Below are positions 6,202-13,588 of a stretch of DNA of 13,589 bases, one piece after another. Each line of letters begins with the position of its first letter. The stretch's first letter is position 1. The stretch is taken from NCBI GenBank assembly GCA_025656895.1, contig JAHXHF010000375.1, forward strand, positions 1 through 13,589. The letters are read 5' to 3'. Source of the DNA: a gamma proteobacterium symbiont of Bathyaustriella thionipta (GTDB taxonomy: Bacteria; Pseudomonadota; Gammaproteobacteria; Chromatiales; Chromatiaceae). Position numbers and translations under genes: made by a program. Under the pieces are notes generated by a model, which did no database searches, was not told the origin of the DNA, and saw nothing but the letters and a program-made list of their open reading frames with translations.

Positions 6202-6431
6202 AGGAGTCTGTCGGACTTAGGCTGATTCTACTGCGGCGATGGGAAACCGGTGCATTTTTCCGATCTTTTTATTCGGCGCATCCCTGCGCCTCACCCCTAC
6301 GGGGCTGGCGTGAAACTTTGCTCCTGGCAAAGTTTTCGTTGCGTAGACCCACTATGCGCCTCAAAAGATCAAAAAACTGCCCTCGATTTCCCACTCGCCT
6401 CGCTACGAACCCCTAAGTCCGACAGACTCCT
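6202..6431. mobile_element. 230-bp MITE-like palindromic element
   Basis: Perfect 20-bp terminal inverted repeats (AGGAGTCTGTCGGACTTAGG at 6202-6221 and its complement at 6412-6431) bound an element that is an imperfect palindrome along most of its length. Matching inner blocks are TGGGAAA 6240-6246 / 6387-6393, GATCTTTT 6262-6269 / 6363-6370 and GGCGCAT 6275-6281 / 6354-6360. The centre carries two small perfect hairpins: CCCC/GGGG (6294-6304) and a 9-bp stem (6313-6321 / 6327-6335). No transposase is encoded and the short open frames inside look spurious. A clear target-site duplication is not seen. It lies between the convergent parA-like gene and panD, where it could also act as a bidirectional transcription barrier. 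Confidence 0.75.
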
Positions 6432-6463
6432 AGCCTGCGGAAAAACCTGCCCTTCAGTCGAAA

Positions 6464-6844
6464 TCAAGCCGCCTGGGTAGGAATTCTGTCGCCGATACGC
6501 TCGATTTGATTATGTTCATTCAGATAGACCAGTGTCGGTCTGAAACTGGCCGCCAGACTGGCATCCATAGCGGCGTAGGCGCAAATAATCAGCACATCAT
6601 CCGGAGACGCCTTGTGCGCGGCCGCGCCGTTCACCGAAATGGTGCGTGATCCGGCTTCTGCGCGGATGGCATAGGTGGTGAAACGCTCACCATTGGTCAC
6701 ATTGTAGATGTGCAATTGTTCGTATTCGTGAATACCGGCCCGTTTGAGCAGATCCATATCAATCGCGCACGAGCCTTCGTATTGCAACTCGGAATGAGTC
6801 ACGCGGGCGCGGTGCAATTTACATTTCAACAAGGTTAACTGCAT
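6464..6844 (-). CDS. panD: Aspartate 1-decarboxylase (pantothenate pathway)
   Basis: PanD converts L-aspartate to beta-alanine for pantothenate and CoA synthesis, using a pyruvoyl group made by self-cleavage. The 126-aa product is the usual length. The self-processing site YEGSCAID places the cleaved Gly24-Ser25 bond at the same number as in the E. coli enzyme when translation starts at the ATG at 6844. That supports this start over the TTG at 6862. The active-site region NVTNGERFTTYAI and the conserved GSRTISVNGAAAH are present. The Shine-Dalgarno is weak. It is the last gene of the pan cluster but lies behind its own promoter and a leader hairpin, separated from panC by two envelope genes. 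Confidence 0.96.
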   Translation of the reverse strand: MQLTLLKCKLHRARVTHSELQYEGSCAIDMDLLKRAGIHEYEQLHIYNVTNGERFTTYAIRAEAGSRTISVNGAAAHKASPDDVLIICAYAAMDASLAASFRPTLVYLNEHNQIERIGDRIPTQAA

Positions 6845-6877
6845 AAAATCAACAATCTTCAAATTAAGAGGATTCAG

Positions 6878-6895
6878 TGGCCCGCCAACGGGCCA
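6878..6895 (-). other. GC-rich hairpin in the panD leader
   Basis: TGGCCCG and CGGGCCA (6878-6884 and 6889-6895) form a perfect 7-bp GC-rich stem with a 4-nt loop. It lies inside the predicted panD 5' leader, about 34 nt before the start codon and shortly after the expected transcription start. No T-run follows, so it is not an intrinsic terminator. It could stabilise the mRNA or affect panD expression. Confidence 0.5.
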
Positions 6896-6912
6896 TCACC
6901 TGATAATTCGGG

Positions 6913-6942
6913 ATTATACCAGCAGTCGCAGCTTCTTGCTAA
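6913..6942 (-). promoter_or_regulatory. Predicted extended -10 promoter of panD
   Basis: On the minus strand a perfect TATAAT (6918-6913) is preceded by TGG, giving an extended -10 element. TTAGCA (6942-6937) lies 18 bp upstream as a four-of-six -35. It sits in the 117-bp gap between the Sel1/SPOR gene and panD, so panD can be transcribed separately from the upstream pan genes. Confidence 0.65.
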
Positions 6943-6961
6943 ATGCCTGTATGCGACCGCC

Positions 6962-8032
6962 CTACAGCCGCTTCTGCAAATCTCCAAATGAGCGTGGCCA
7001 GGGCGAGGCTTCAGAGGATAGTTCTTCTATCCAGTCTTTGGCAGCCTTGCGGGTTGCAAATTGGCCGCTCACCACGACATACCAGACTTTTCCCTTGATA
7101 TGAACCGGCACAATTTTCAGCGTGAAGCGGCGGCTGTTGCTAGCCACATATTTTTCTGCGGCAGCACGATTTTGCGATGATAAAAACTGCACCGTATAGG
7201 ATTTGGCCGATTGTTGACGCACCCAGGAAGCCGCATCGCTTGAAGCGGGAGCCGCTGTCTGATGAGATTTTTCAGGCACCGCCGCTTTTGTAGCGGCAAC
7301 GCTTGTCTGCGGCTTTTCATGCTTTTCCGGTTTACTGGCCGGCTGTTCGGTTGTAAGCGGCGCAGCAACATGAGACTGTGGTTTTTCAACTTTTTTGTGC
7401 GACTCAGGTTCCGTCTTGCCGGCTTGAACAGCCGCCTCTGCCGGGGCTTCCTTTTTGCTCGCCACAGCCGCCAGCAATTTTTTTGGTGGCGGTGTCGCTG
7501 TTTCCTGCTGCAGCGGCGCATCCAGTGATTTAAGAGCGTTTTCGGCACGTTTGGAGCCGCCTTTGGCGGCTTTGCGAAACCAGTACAAGGCTTGTTCTTC
7601 GTCTTTTTCGATACCCCGGCCAAAATAATACAAACTGGCCAGATTGTATTGCGCCGGCACAAAATCCTGCTGCGCTGCTTTTCTCCACCAATAGGCGGCT
7701 TTGCTGTCATCCGCCTTGACAAAAGCGCCATTCAGATATTGATTACCCAGATTGAATTGTGCCGGCGCATAGCCCGCATTGGCTGATTTTTTCAACCAGC
7801 GAATAGAAGTCGCTCCATCATGATCCACGCCGTAGGCATGCGCGTACATAACGCTGAGATAAAATTGCGCTTTGACATGACCTGCATCGGCTGCCGGTCG
7901 CCACAGGCTCAGTGCCCTGGTATAGTCTTTCTGTTCATAGGCCTTGAAACCTTCTTCGACTGTGTCCGCATACACCAATGAACAGGCCATACTGCCCAGT
8001 AAGAAAAGCCCCAGTAAAATCTTTGTTTTCAT
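6962..8032 (-). CDS. Exported Sel1-repeat protein with C-terminal SPOR domain
   Basis: The 356-aa protein begins with a signal peptide (about residues 1-22, MKTKILLGLFLLGSMACSLVYA). About four Sel1-like helical repeats follow (residues 25-167; AGHVKAQFYLSVMYAHAYGV, AGYAPAQFNLGNQYLNG, DFVPAQYNLASLYYFGRGI, GGSKRAENAL). Then comes a Lys/Ala/Pro/Glu-rich low-complexity linker (about 170-270) and a SPOR domain (about 277-350, SYTVQFLSSQNRAAAEKYV to WYVVVSGQFATRKAAKDWIEEL). SPOR domains bind denuded septal peptidoglycan, so a periplasmic or outer-membrane-tethered role in envelope or division biology is likely. The Cys in the signal peptide does not form a convincing lipobox. The start lies 2 nt after the mscS stop, implying co-translation. 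Confidence 0.85.
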   Translation of the reverse strand: MKTKILLGLFLLGSMACSLVYADTVEEGFKAYEQKDYTRALSLWRPAADAGHVKAQFYLSVMYAHAYGVDHDGATSIRWLKKSANAGYAPAQFNLGNQYLNGAFVKADDSKAAYWWRKAAQQDFVPAQYNLASLYYFGRGIEKDEEQALYWFRKAAKGGSKRAENALKSLDAPLQQETATPPPKKLLAAVASKKEAPAEAAVQAGKTEPESHKKVEKPQSHVAAPLTTEQPASKPEKHEKPQTSVAATKAAVPEKSHQTAAPASSDAASWVRQQSAKSYTVQFLSSQNRAAAEKYVASNSRRFTLKIVPVHIKGKVWYVVVSGQFATRKAAKDWIEELSSEASPWPRSFGDLQKRL

Positions 8033-8034
8033 AG

Positions 8035-9789
8035 TCAGAATCTCACCGGTGGCGGGCGGGTTCCCAGACCCGTTGACTGTTCAACCACAGCACGCGCCAC
8101 CTCGCGCCCTGCATCCGCATCATCCTGTACCTCATCCTGCATGGCTGCCTGCTCTTCATTAAACAGATGCAGCGTGCGTGTGGGAAAGGCAAACTCTACA
8201 TTCAGTTGCTTCGCCACCCGTAAAATATCCAGCAGAAAACGATGCCGTTCACGCAGTTCTGTTCCCCAGTCAGGCGTTTGCCAAAACACATAAATCAATA
8301 CGTTCAGCCCTGATTCAGCATAGTCATTAAAGTACACATGATAATAATCCTTGCGCATATAGGGATGTAAACGTACCAGTTCGCGTATGGCCTCACAAAA
8401 CATTTCAATACGATCTGCCGGGGTATCGTAGTTAATAGACAAATTGGTTTTATAACGCCGGTAACGCCGTTCGCCCATATTATCAACATTCGCGGTGATG
8501 AATTTTGAATTCGGTACGGTTACGCGAGAATTATAGAAGGTTCTTACCCGTGTACTGCGAAATCCAATACGCTCCACCGAACCTTCAATACCATCCACCA
8601 CAATCCAGTCGCCGACGGTGAAGGTACGATCCAGCAGTACGGTAATTGAGCCGAACAGATTTTGCACCATATCCTTGGCGGCCAACGCAAAAGCCAGGCC
8701 ACCCAGTCCAAGGCCGGCAATCAGCCCGGAGATATTGATACTGAGATTGGAAGCAACGAACAAAGCGCCGACCACTGTGACAAAAACTTTCAGGGTACGG
8801 ATGAGCAGCGGGTAGAGCGCGTCATCCAGTTTGCTGCTGGTGCCGCGCGCCCTGTCCAGCATCCAGGCGCCGGCCAGATCAACCAGACGATAGGCCGACC
8901 ATACGCCGGACAGGCCCACCAGAAACTTGACCGCCACCAGCAGCACCAGCAAGGCACTTTCGGGAAATGCCAGCAGATTAACGCCCCACCACCAGAGCGC
9001 GGCCATTGCCATAAGCCCTAAGGGTCGTAGTAAATCATCCGATACTTCTTTGAAAGCGCCGTATCGGGTACGGGTTTTCCAACCCCGAAACAGGCGCCGT
9101 AAAAACATACTGAGCAGTTTGTCGAAGATAAAGCCGGCCGCGATAATCAGCAGCAGCCCCACCCATTTCCAGTTTTCCAGTATAAAGCTGCGCTGGCGCA
9201 ATAGTTCCGGCAGTTGTTCACGAAATCGCAAATGCCAGGGCAGAAATTTTTCTGTCTCGGCTTTTTGTACAACGCCTTTTTTATCCAGTTCCTGCAATAT
9301 GGCTTGCAATGCTTGCAGCGAACTGGCGGAAAACAGCCAGCGTTTATCGGCTTGCCGGGAAATCACAATACTGCCGCTGTCAAATTTGGCCAGCACCCAG
9401 GGCTTGCCATTTTCATAAGACGGTGCTTTTTTTGCTTTAATTTTTACATTGCGCTGCAGCAGATCAAACAAACGCCAGGCCAGGTTGGCACCATGCTCTT
9501 TCCTGACGATGTTGTTCACGTTAGAAAGATCCAGCGTACTGACCGCTTCCTGAATAGCCTGCGTCTGCCCCTGCTTGACCGCATTCATGCTATCCAGAAA
9601 GGTTTGAAAAGTGGCGCGGGGTGAACGCAGCGAATCAGGAACCGGCTCAACCTGTGCGACTTCCGCCGTTGTGTTGAGCGCCTCCGCAGCCGACCCGCCG
9701 GTTTCCGCAATGGCATTATCCAGCAGTGATAACAACAGCACAGCCAGCATAGCAGCCGTTTTCATAAAAGATTTTTTTTCAATATTCAT
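8035..9789 (-). CDS. MscS-family mechanosensitive ion channel with long periplasmic N-terminus
   Basis: This 584-aa inner-membrane channel probably releases solutes on hypo-osmotic shock. A signal peptide-like segment (about residues 9-28) is followed by a roughly 180-residue periplasmic region. Several hydrophobic helices come next (near 209-225, 256-275, 282-300 and 330-350). The MscS core is Gly/Ala-rich TM3 from about 355 (SGLIAGLGLGGLAFALAAKDMVQNL) and the beta-domain FTVGDWIVVDGIEGSVERIGFRSTRVRTF. A cytoplasmic alpha/beta domain follows, and the tail is acidic then Pro-rich. It is much longer than E. coli MscS (286 aa), resembling the larger YbdG/YnaI-type paralogues. Its ATG overlaps the panC stop by 4 nt (ATGA). 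The next ATG, nine codons in, is an alternative start. Confidence 0.9.
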   Translation of the reverse strand: MNIEKKSFMKTAAMLAVLLLSLLDNAIAETGGSAAEALNTTAEVAQVEPVPDSLRSPRATFQTFLDSMNAVKQGQTQAIQEAVSTLDLSNVNNIVRKEHGANLAWRLFDLLQRNVKIKAKKAPSYENGKPWVLAKFDSGSIVISRQADKRWLFSASSLQALQAILQELDKKGVVQKAETEKFLPWHLRFREQLPELLRQRSFILENWKWVGLLLIIAAGFIFDKLLSMFLRRLFRGWKTRTRYGAFKEVSDDLLRPLGLMAMAALWWWGVNLLAFPESALLVLLVAVKFLVGLSGVWSAYRLVDLAGAWMLDRARGTSSKLDDALYPLLIRTLKVFVTVVGALFVASNLSINISGLIAGLGLGGLAFALAAKDMVQNLFGSITVLLDRTFTVGDWIVVDGIEGSVERIGFRSTRVRTFYNSRVTVPNSKFITANVDNMGERRYRRYKTNLSINYDTPADRIEMFCEAIRELVRLHPYMRKDYYHVYFNDYAESGLNVLIYVFWQTPDWGTELRERHRFLLDILRVAKQLNVEFAFPTRTLHLFNEEQAAMQDEVQDDADAGREVARAVVEQSTGLGTRPPPVRF

Positions 9790-10661
9790 GGGCTCGGGCT
9801 TTCATTCAGGTTAACTTGCAGGTTATCAATCAGGCGCGCTTTTCCGACTTTAGCTGCCACTACAATGACCAGCTTGCTATCCTGTTGCGGACGGGCTTTG
9901 TGCAGGTCAGACTGGCGCAGGATTTCTACATATTCAGGATAGATAGCCGCATTCTGCAGTGAGGCAATGGCTGTTTTCTGCAAACCATCATAATCCTGAT
10001 CGTCATTCAACAAAGCGCTACGCACCTTCTGCAATACCTGATACAACTTTGTTGCCTGCTGGCGCTCGCTGTCCGATAAATACAGATTACGTGAACTCAT
10101 GGCCAGCCCATCCGCTTCACGCATGGTGGGCACGCCGATAATCTTAATCGGCATGGCCAGATCCGTTACCATCTTGCGGATCAGAGCCAACTGCTGGAAG
10201 TCTTTTTCGCCAAATACCGCTGTATGCGGCTGTACCTGATTAAACAGCTTGCAGACAATCGTACTGACGCCGGCAAAATGTCCTTCACGGTGCGCTCCGC
10301 ATAAAATATCACCCAGCCGGGGAACCGTCACCCGGGTATGCTGCTCCAGTCCCTGCGGATAAATGCTCTGTGCCGAGGGCGTGTAAAGCAAATCCACATG
10401 CAGTGCCGCCAGCGCATCGGCATCCTGTTTCAGGGTGCGCGGGTAAGCGCTCAGATCATCGGCATTATCAAACTGCAGCGGATTGACAAAAATGGAAACC
10501 AGCACGCGCCCTGCGCTTTTTCGCGCGGCGCGTACCAGTTGCAAATGCCCCTCGTGCAGATTACCCATCGTCGGCACAAAGGCGACGCGCTCTCCGCTGC
10601 GCTTCCAGTCACTGACTTGCTGGCGCACTTCATCACAATCAGCGGTTACCGGCAGGCTCAT
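9786..10661 (-). CDS. panC: Pantothenate synthetase (pantoate-beta-alanine ligase)
   Basis: PanC condenses pantoate with beta-alanine, using ATP through a pantoyl-adenylate, to give pantothenate. The 291-aa product is of normal length. The nucleotidyltransferase HIGH-type motif is PTMGNLHEGH (30-39). Further family blocks are VSIFVNPLQFDNADDLSAYPRT, GHFAGVSTIVCKLFN, FGEKDFQQL and the KMSKS-equivalent MSSRN. Its ATG overlaps the panB stop by 4 nt and its stop overlaps the mscS start by 4 nt, so panB-panC-mscS look translationally coupled. All visible catalytic motifs are intact. Confidence 0.97.
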   Translation of the reverse strand: MSLPVTADCDEVRQQVSDWKRSGERVAFVPTMGNLHEGHLQLVRAARKSAGRVLVSIFVNPLQFDNADDLSAYPRTLKQDADALAALHVDLLYTPSAQSIYPQGLEQHTRVTVPRLGDILCGAHREGHFAGVSTIVCKLFNQVQPHTAVFGEKDFQQLALIRKMVTDLAMPIKIIGVPTMREADGLAMSSRNLYLSDSERQQATKLYQVLQKVRSALLNDDQDYDGLQKTAIASLQNAAIYPEYVEILRQSDLHKARPQQDSKLVIVVAAKVGKARLIDNLQVNLNESPSP

Positions 10662-11455
10662 GCAAAACTCTCTTCAATAGTTGGGAAATCGGCCGCTTTT
10701 ACCGCTGCCACATAGGCGGAAAAAGCCGCTTCGATACTGTCACTGGTTGCCAGAAAATTGCGAACAAATTTAGGCACATGACCGGATGTCAGTCCCAGCA
10801 GGTCATAGCTGACCAGTACCTGACCATCACAGCCCGCGCCCGCGCCAATGCCAATCACCGGAATATCCAGCTGCCGGCTGATTTTTTCTGCCAGCGACAT
10901 GGGCACGCATTCCAGTATCAGCAGGGCAATGCCGGCTTCCTGCAGTTTATGCGCATCCTGAAAAATAATTTCAGCCGACAGCGTATCGCGGCCCTGTACC
11001 TTGTATCCACCCACCTGATGAATGGACTGTGGCAGCAGCCCCAGATGCCCGCAAACCGGAATGCCGTTGGCAGTTAAAGCCGCTACATTGTCAATTTGTC
11101 CGGCACCACCTTCCAGCTTGACCAGATGTGCGCCGCCTTCTTTCATTAAACGACCGGCACTTTGCAGCGCCTGTTCGGGTGAGTTGTAAGTCATGAAAGG
11201 CAGATCGGCAATCACCATAGCCGTGTGGCTGGCGCGGGTAACGCACTGGCAATGATAGATCATGTCATCCAGACTTACCGGCAGGGTGCTGTCATGACCC
11301 TGCACGACCATGCCGAGAGAATCACCCACCAGCAGCACTTCCACACCGGCCCGTTCCATGGCCTGCGTGAAGCTGGCATCGTAGGCTGTTAACATGGCAA
11401 TTTTCTGTGCCTGCTGTTTCATTTTCATGAGACTGGAAATAGATATTCTTTGCAT
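10658..11455 (-). CDS. panB: 3-methyl-2-oxobutanoate hydroxymethyltransferase
   Basis: PanB transfers a hydroxymethyl group from 5,10-methylene-THF to 2-oxoisovalerate, giving ketopantoate, the first committed step of the pantoate branch. The 265-aa product matches the family length. The metal and substrate residues are visible: Asp45-Ser46 in LVGDSLGM, Asp84 in VIADLPFM, and Lys113 and Glu115 in VKLEGG. CGHLGLLPQS and PVIGIGAG are also present. It starts 30 nt after folK, with GAGG about 10 nt upstream. Being beside folK links it to folate supply. panE/ilvC, needed to reduce ketopantoate, is not in the window. Confidence 0.97.
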   Translation of the reverse strand: MQRISISSLMKMKQQAQKIAMLTAYDASFTQAMERAGVEVLLVGDSLGMVVQGHDSTLPVSLDDMIYHCQCVTRASHTAMVIADLPFMTYNSPEQALQSAGRLMKEGGAHLVKLEGGAGQIDNVAALTANGIPVCGHLGLLPQSIHQVGGYKVQGRDTLSAEIIFQDAHKLQEAGIALLILECVPMSLAEKISRQLDIPVIGIGAGAGCDGQVLVSYDLLGLTSGHVPKFVRNFLATSDSIEAAFSAYVAAVKAADFPTIEESFA

Positions 11456-11485
11456 GATGATCAGACCTCGAAGTAGCTGACTATT

Positions 11486-11989
11486 TCACCAGTTCAGCGC
11501 CAATTTCTCAACGCCGGAATGATGGCAGGTCGCCAGTAAATCTTTGGCCGCACCCTGGCCGGGTATTTTGATGGAGTCGGCAATTTCCAATAATGGAATC
11601 AGCACAAAGGCACGTTCGTGCATGCGTGGATGCGGCAGGGTTAACTGCGGGTCGTCGCAAACCCGTTCTTCAAACAACAGAATATCCAGATCCAGGGTTC
11701 TGGCGCTCCAGCGTTGTGCAGTGCGTTGTCGTCCCTGTTGCCGTTCAATCTGTTGCAGTTCGGTCAACAGCGCCAAAGGTTGCAGCCGTGTGGCCACCTG
11801 CACCACCGCATTCAGATAATCAGCCTGCTCGCCCGGCCCAATGGCTAGCGTTTGATATAAAGAAGATTGACCTAACAGCCGCAGCGGCAGCTTTCTGATA
11901 GCGGCCAGTGCCCGGCGCATCTGAGCCAGAGGATCTTGCAGATTGGAACCCAGCGCGATAAAAACGCTGGCTTCAGTTGCCTGACTCAT
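11486..11989 (-). CDS. folK: 6-hydroxymethyl-7,8-dihydropterin pyrophosphokinase
   Basis: FolK transfers pyrophosphate from ATP to 6-hydroxymethyl-dihydropterin in folate biosynthesis. The 167-aa product is the usual length. The N-terminal FIALGSNL (10-17), AIGPGEQADYLNAVV (49-63) and the metal-binding RWSARTLDLDILLF with Asp100 and Asp102 are present, followed by LPHPRMHERAFVLIPL. The ATG at 11989 is chosen because it begins directly before the conserved core and has CAGG a few nt upstream. It overlaps the 3' end of pcnB by 17 nt. A longer frame from 12055 would overlap pcnB by over 80 nt and adds only basic residues. Confidence 0.95.
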   Translation of the reverse strand: MSQATEASVFIALGSNLQDPLAQMRRALAAIRKLPLRLLGQSSLYQTLAIGPGEQADYLNAVVQVATRLQPLALLTELQQIERQQGRQRTAQRWSARTLDLDILLFEERVCDDPQLTLPHPRMHERAFVLIPLLEIADSIKIPGQGAAKDLLATCHHSGVEKLALNW

Positions 11990-13277
11990 CACTGCCTGAT
12001 GGCTTTTTCTTTTTACGCCGGCGTCTTTTGCCACGTTTTTCACCCGGCAGTTCACTGATCAGTTTTTGTTGCTCAGGGTGTTCCAGTGTCTGGATATGAG
12101 TCCACCATTCAACCAGAGCGTTATCGACTTCACCCACCTGTCCGCGCAGCCATAAAAAATCATAAGCGGCACGAAAGCGTCTGTGCAGCAACAAACTGAC
12201 CACCACTTTGCGTCTTTGCTGCTGCAGGCGGTATTGCATTTCCCAGATTTCGTACATTTGAAAGCCGAAACGCTTGGGAATGGAAACCCGCTCGACCTGT
12301 TCACGCACCACATGCCGGCCCGCGCGCTGCATGGCTTCCAGCGGACTGCTGCCACGCGCCAGCAGCTTTTCATAACGCTGGCGTACCGGTTCCCACAGCA
12401 GTACCGCAAACAAAAAAGCCGGCGTTACCGGTTTGCCCTGCGCCACGCGTTTGTCGGAGTTTTCCAGACCACGTTCCACAAAGGTGATGGGAAAGCCATC
12501 TTCTTCATGGCTGAGGGCGCTTTCGGTCTGCGCAAACAAATAGCCGAACAAGCCGTAATGGCGCAATTTTTCAAAACAGGCCACACCATAGCCGGATAAC
12601 AGCATTTTATTACATTCATCCAGCAGCCGGGCAGCCGGTACGTCCTGCAGCAGACTGCCCAGTTCGTACAGGGGAGCTTCGGTTGCGGCTTGCAGTTGAA
12701 AACCCAGTTTGGCGGCAAAACGAATGGCGCGCAGCATGCGTACCGGGTCTTCCCGATAGCGTGTTTCGGCATCGCCCAGCATGCGCAGCACACCGTTGTT
12801 CAAATCAGTCAGACCATCGGCATAATCCAGCAGGGAAAAATCAGCCACGTTGTAATACAGAGCGTTAATGGAAAAATCACGCCGCAACGCGTCTTCTTCA
12901 ATATTGCCGTACACATTGTCGCGTAACAGCATGCCGCTTTCGTTTTGCTGCTCATCCTCAGGCTTTTCAGCCGCACAGCGAAAAGTGGCCACTTCGATAA
13001 TCTCGCGGCCAAAATGCACATGCGCCAGACGGAAACGCCGGCCGATCAAGCGGCAGTTTCTGAACTGCTCCTTAACCTGTTCCGGGCTGGCGTCGGTGGC
13101 CACATCAAAATCTTTCGGTTCACGACCGAGCAATAAATCACGCACGCCACCCCCCACCAGATGCGCCTGGTAGCCGGCTTTGTTCAAACGGCGCAGCACT
13201 TTGACCGCATTCGGGCTGATATTGGCCCGTGAAATAATATGATCAGGGCGCGCTATGATAACTGGAGATACGATAAT
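11973..13277 (-). CDS. pcnB: Poly(A) polymerase I, probably starting at ATT
   Basis: PcnB adds poly(A) tails to RNA 3' ends and so promotes decay. Motifs include LVGGGVRDLLLG (about 40-51), the catalytic DFD of KDFDVATD (56-58), the RRFRLAHV and RRDFSINALYYN blocks, and RYREDPVRMLRAIRFAAKLGF. The C-terminus is strongly basic (GKRRRRKKKK), as is usual in this family. From a GTG at 13199 the protein would lack conserved N-terminal sequence: the frame stays open upstream and encodes VIIARPDHIISRANISPNAVKV, which resembles the same region of E. coli PcnB. No in-frame ATG, GTG or TTG exists between 13199 and the stop codon at 13284-13286. ATT at 13277 has AGGT (13285-13282) 4 nt upstream and gives 434 aa. 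E. coli pcnB is reported to use AUU. ATC at 13274 is an alternative. Confidence 0.9.
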   Translation of the reverse strand: MIVSPVIIARPDHIISRANISPNAVKVLRRLNKAGYQAHLVGGGVRDLLLGREPKDFDVATDASPEQVKEQFRNCRLIGRRFRLAHVHFGREIIEVATFRCAAEKPEDEQQNESGMLLRDNVYGNIEEDALRRDFSINALYYNVADFSLLDYADGLTDLNNGVLRMLGDAETRYREDPVRMLRAIRFAAKLGFQLQAATEAPLYELGSLLQDVPAARLLDECNKMLLSGYGVACFEKLRHYGLFGYLFAQTESALSHEEDGFPITFVERGLENSDKRVAQGKPVTPAFLFAVLLWEPVRQRYEKLLARGSSPLEAMQRAGRHVVREQVERVSIPKRFGFQMYEIWEMQYRLQQQRRKVVVSLLLHRRFRAAYDFLWLRGQVGEVDNALVEWWTHIQTLEHPEQQKLISELPGEKRGKRRRRKKKKPSGSDESGN

Positions 13278-13314
13278 ATTTACCTATGTTTGACTCAGGT
13301 GAGCATAAAACCCA

Positions 13315-13346
13315 TCCGTCCGAACAAGGGGATGAGAACGGACGGA
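13315..13346. other. Perfect 8-bp inverted repeat upstream of pcnB
   Basis: TCCGTCCG (13315-13322) and CGGACGGA (13339-13346) are exact inverted copies separated by 16 bp. The centre-to-centre spacing of 24 bp is close to two helical turns, as for a dimeric regulator, but an RNA hairpin is equally possible. It lies about 40 bp before the proposed pcnB start. Confidence 0.4.
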
Positions 13347-13367
13347 CGGGCGCATTCGGGCCCGTTT
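13346..13367 (+). terminator. GC-rich hairpin with short T-tract, weak terminator candidate
   Basis: ACGGGC (13346-13351) and GCCCGT (13360-13365) form a 6-bp stem followed by TTT on the plus strand. The T-run is short and no plus-strand gene is seen before it, so its role is unclear. On the minus strand it has no T-run and would not stop transcription coming from the transposase toward pcnB. Confidence 0.25.
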
Positions 13368-13384
13368 CACGCCACGTGCGACAT

Positions 13385-13404
13385 CAGGGCGTAATTTATG
13401 GGGA
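13385..13404. repeat. Possible terminal end of the ISAs1-type element
   Basis: CAGGGCGTAATTTATGGGG begins about 48 bp outside the transposase stop codon, where the terminal inverted repeat of an ISAs1-family element is expected, and starts with the CAGGG typical of such ends as I recall them. The opposite end lies outside the window, so neither the repeat nor a target duplication can be confirmed. Confidence 0.4.
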
Positions 13405-13432
13405 ACTGCAAGTAGGGCAATCGGACTTAAAT

Positions 13433-13588
13433 TCATCCATTGATTACCCGCAGCAAATAGTCATTATCCCAGCCTGCTTTTAGACGTTTTGTTTTGATTC
13501 CCACTTTTGATGTTGTCTCCTTTTTTATCAGGTTCAAAGCGATATGCCGAATAATGGCAAGGTTCGCGGCGCTATGCCCGGTACGTGT
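13433..13588 (-). CDS. ISAs1-family transposase, C-terminal end (runs off the window)
   Basis: The last 51 codons of a minus-strand frame read NLAIIRHIALNLIKKE, then KVGIKTKRLKAGWDNDYLLRVI and a stop. This matches the well-conserved C-terminus of ISAs1-family (H-repeat type, DDE) transposases. The N-terminal part and catalytic residues lie beyond the right edge, so it cannot be said whether the element is complete. The stop falls where the family normally ends. The gene points toward pcnB, 156 nt away. Confidence 0.75.
   Translation of the reverse strand, partial: TRTGHSAANLAIIRHIALNLIKKETTSKVGIKTKRLKAGWDNDYLLRVING

Noticed and set aside
6189..6480. Two overlapping 75-76 codon plus-strand frames
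   Set aside because: They span the palindromic MITE-like element and have no ribosome site or protein-like composition.
7117..7731. 204-codon minus-strand frame inside the Sel1/SPOR gene
   Set aside because: It is an alternative frame rich in Arg and Lys produced by the Ala/Lys/Pro-rich linker; the other frame has the signal peptide and the domains.
8927..9418. 163-codon plus-strand frame opposite mscS
   Set aside because: It is an antisense shadow of a conserved membrane protein.
13197..13199. GTG at 13199 as the pcnB start
   Set aside because: It lacks a Shine-Dalgarno and would remove N-terminal residues that resemble E. coli PcnB; the frame continues upstream to an ATT with a ribosome site.
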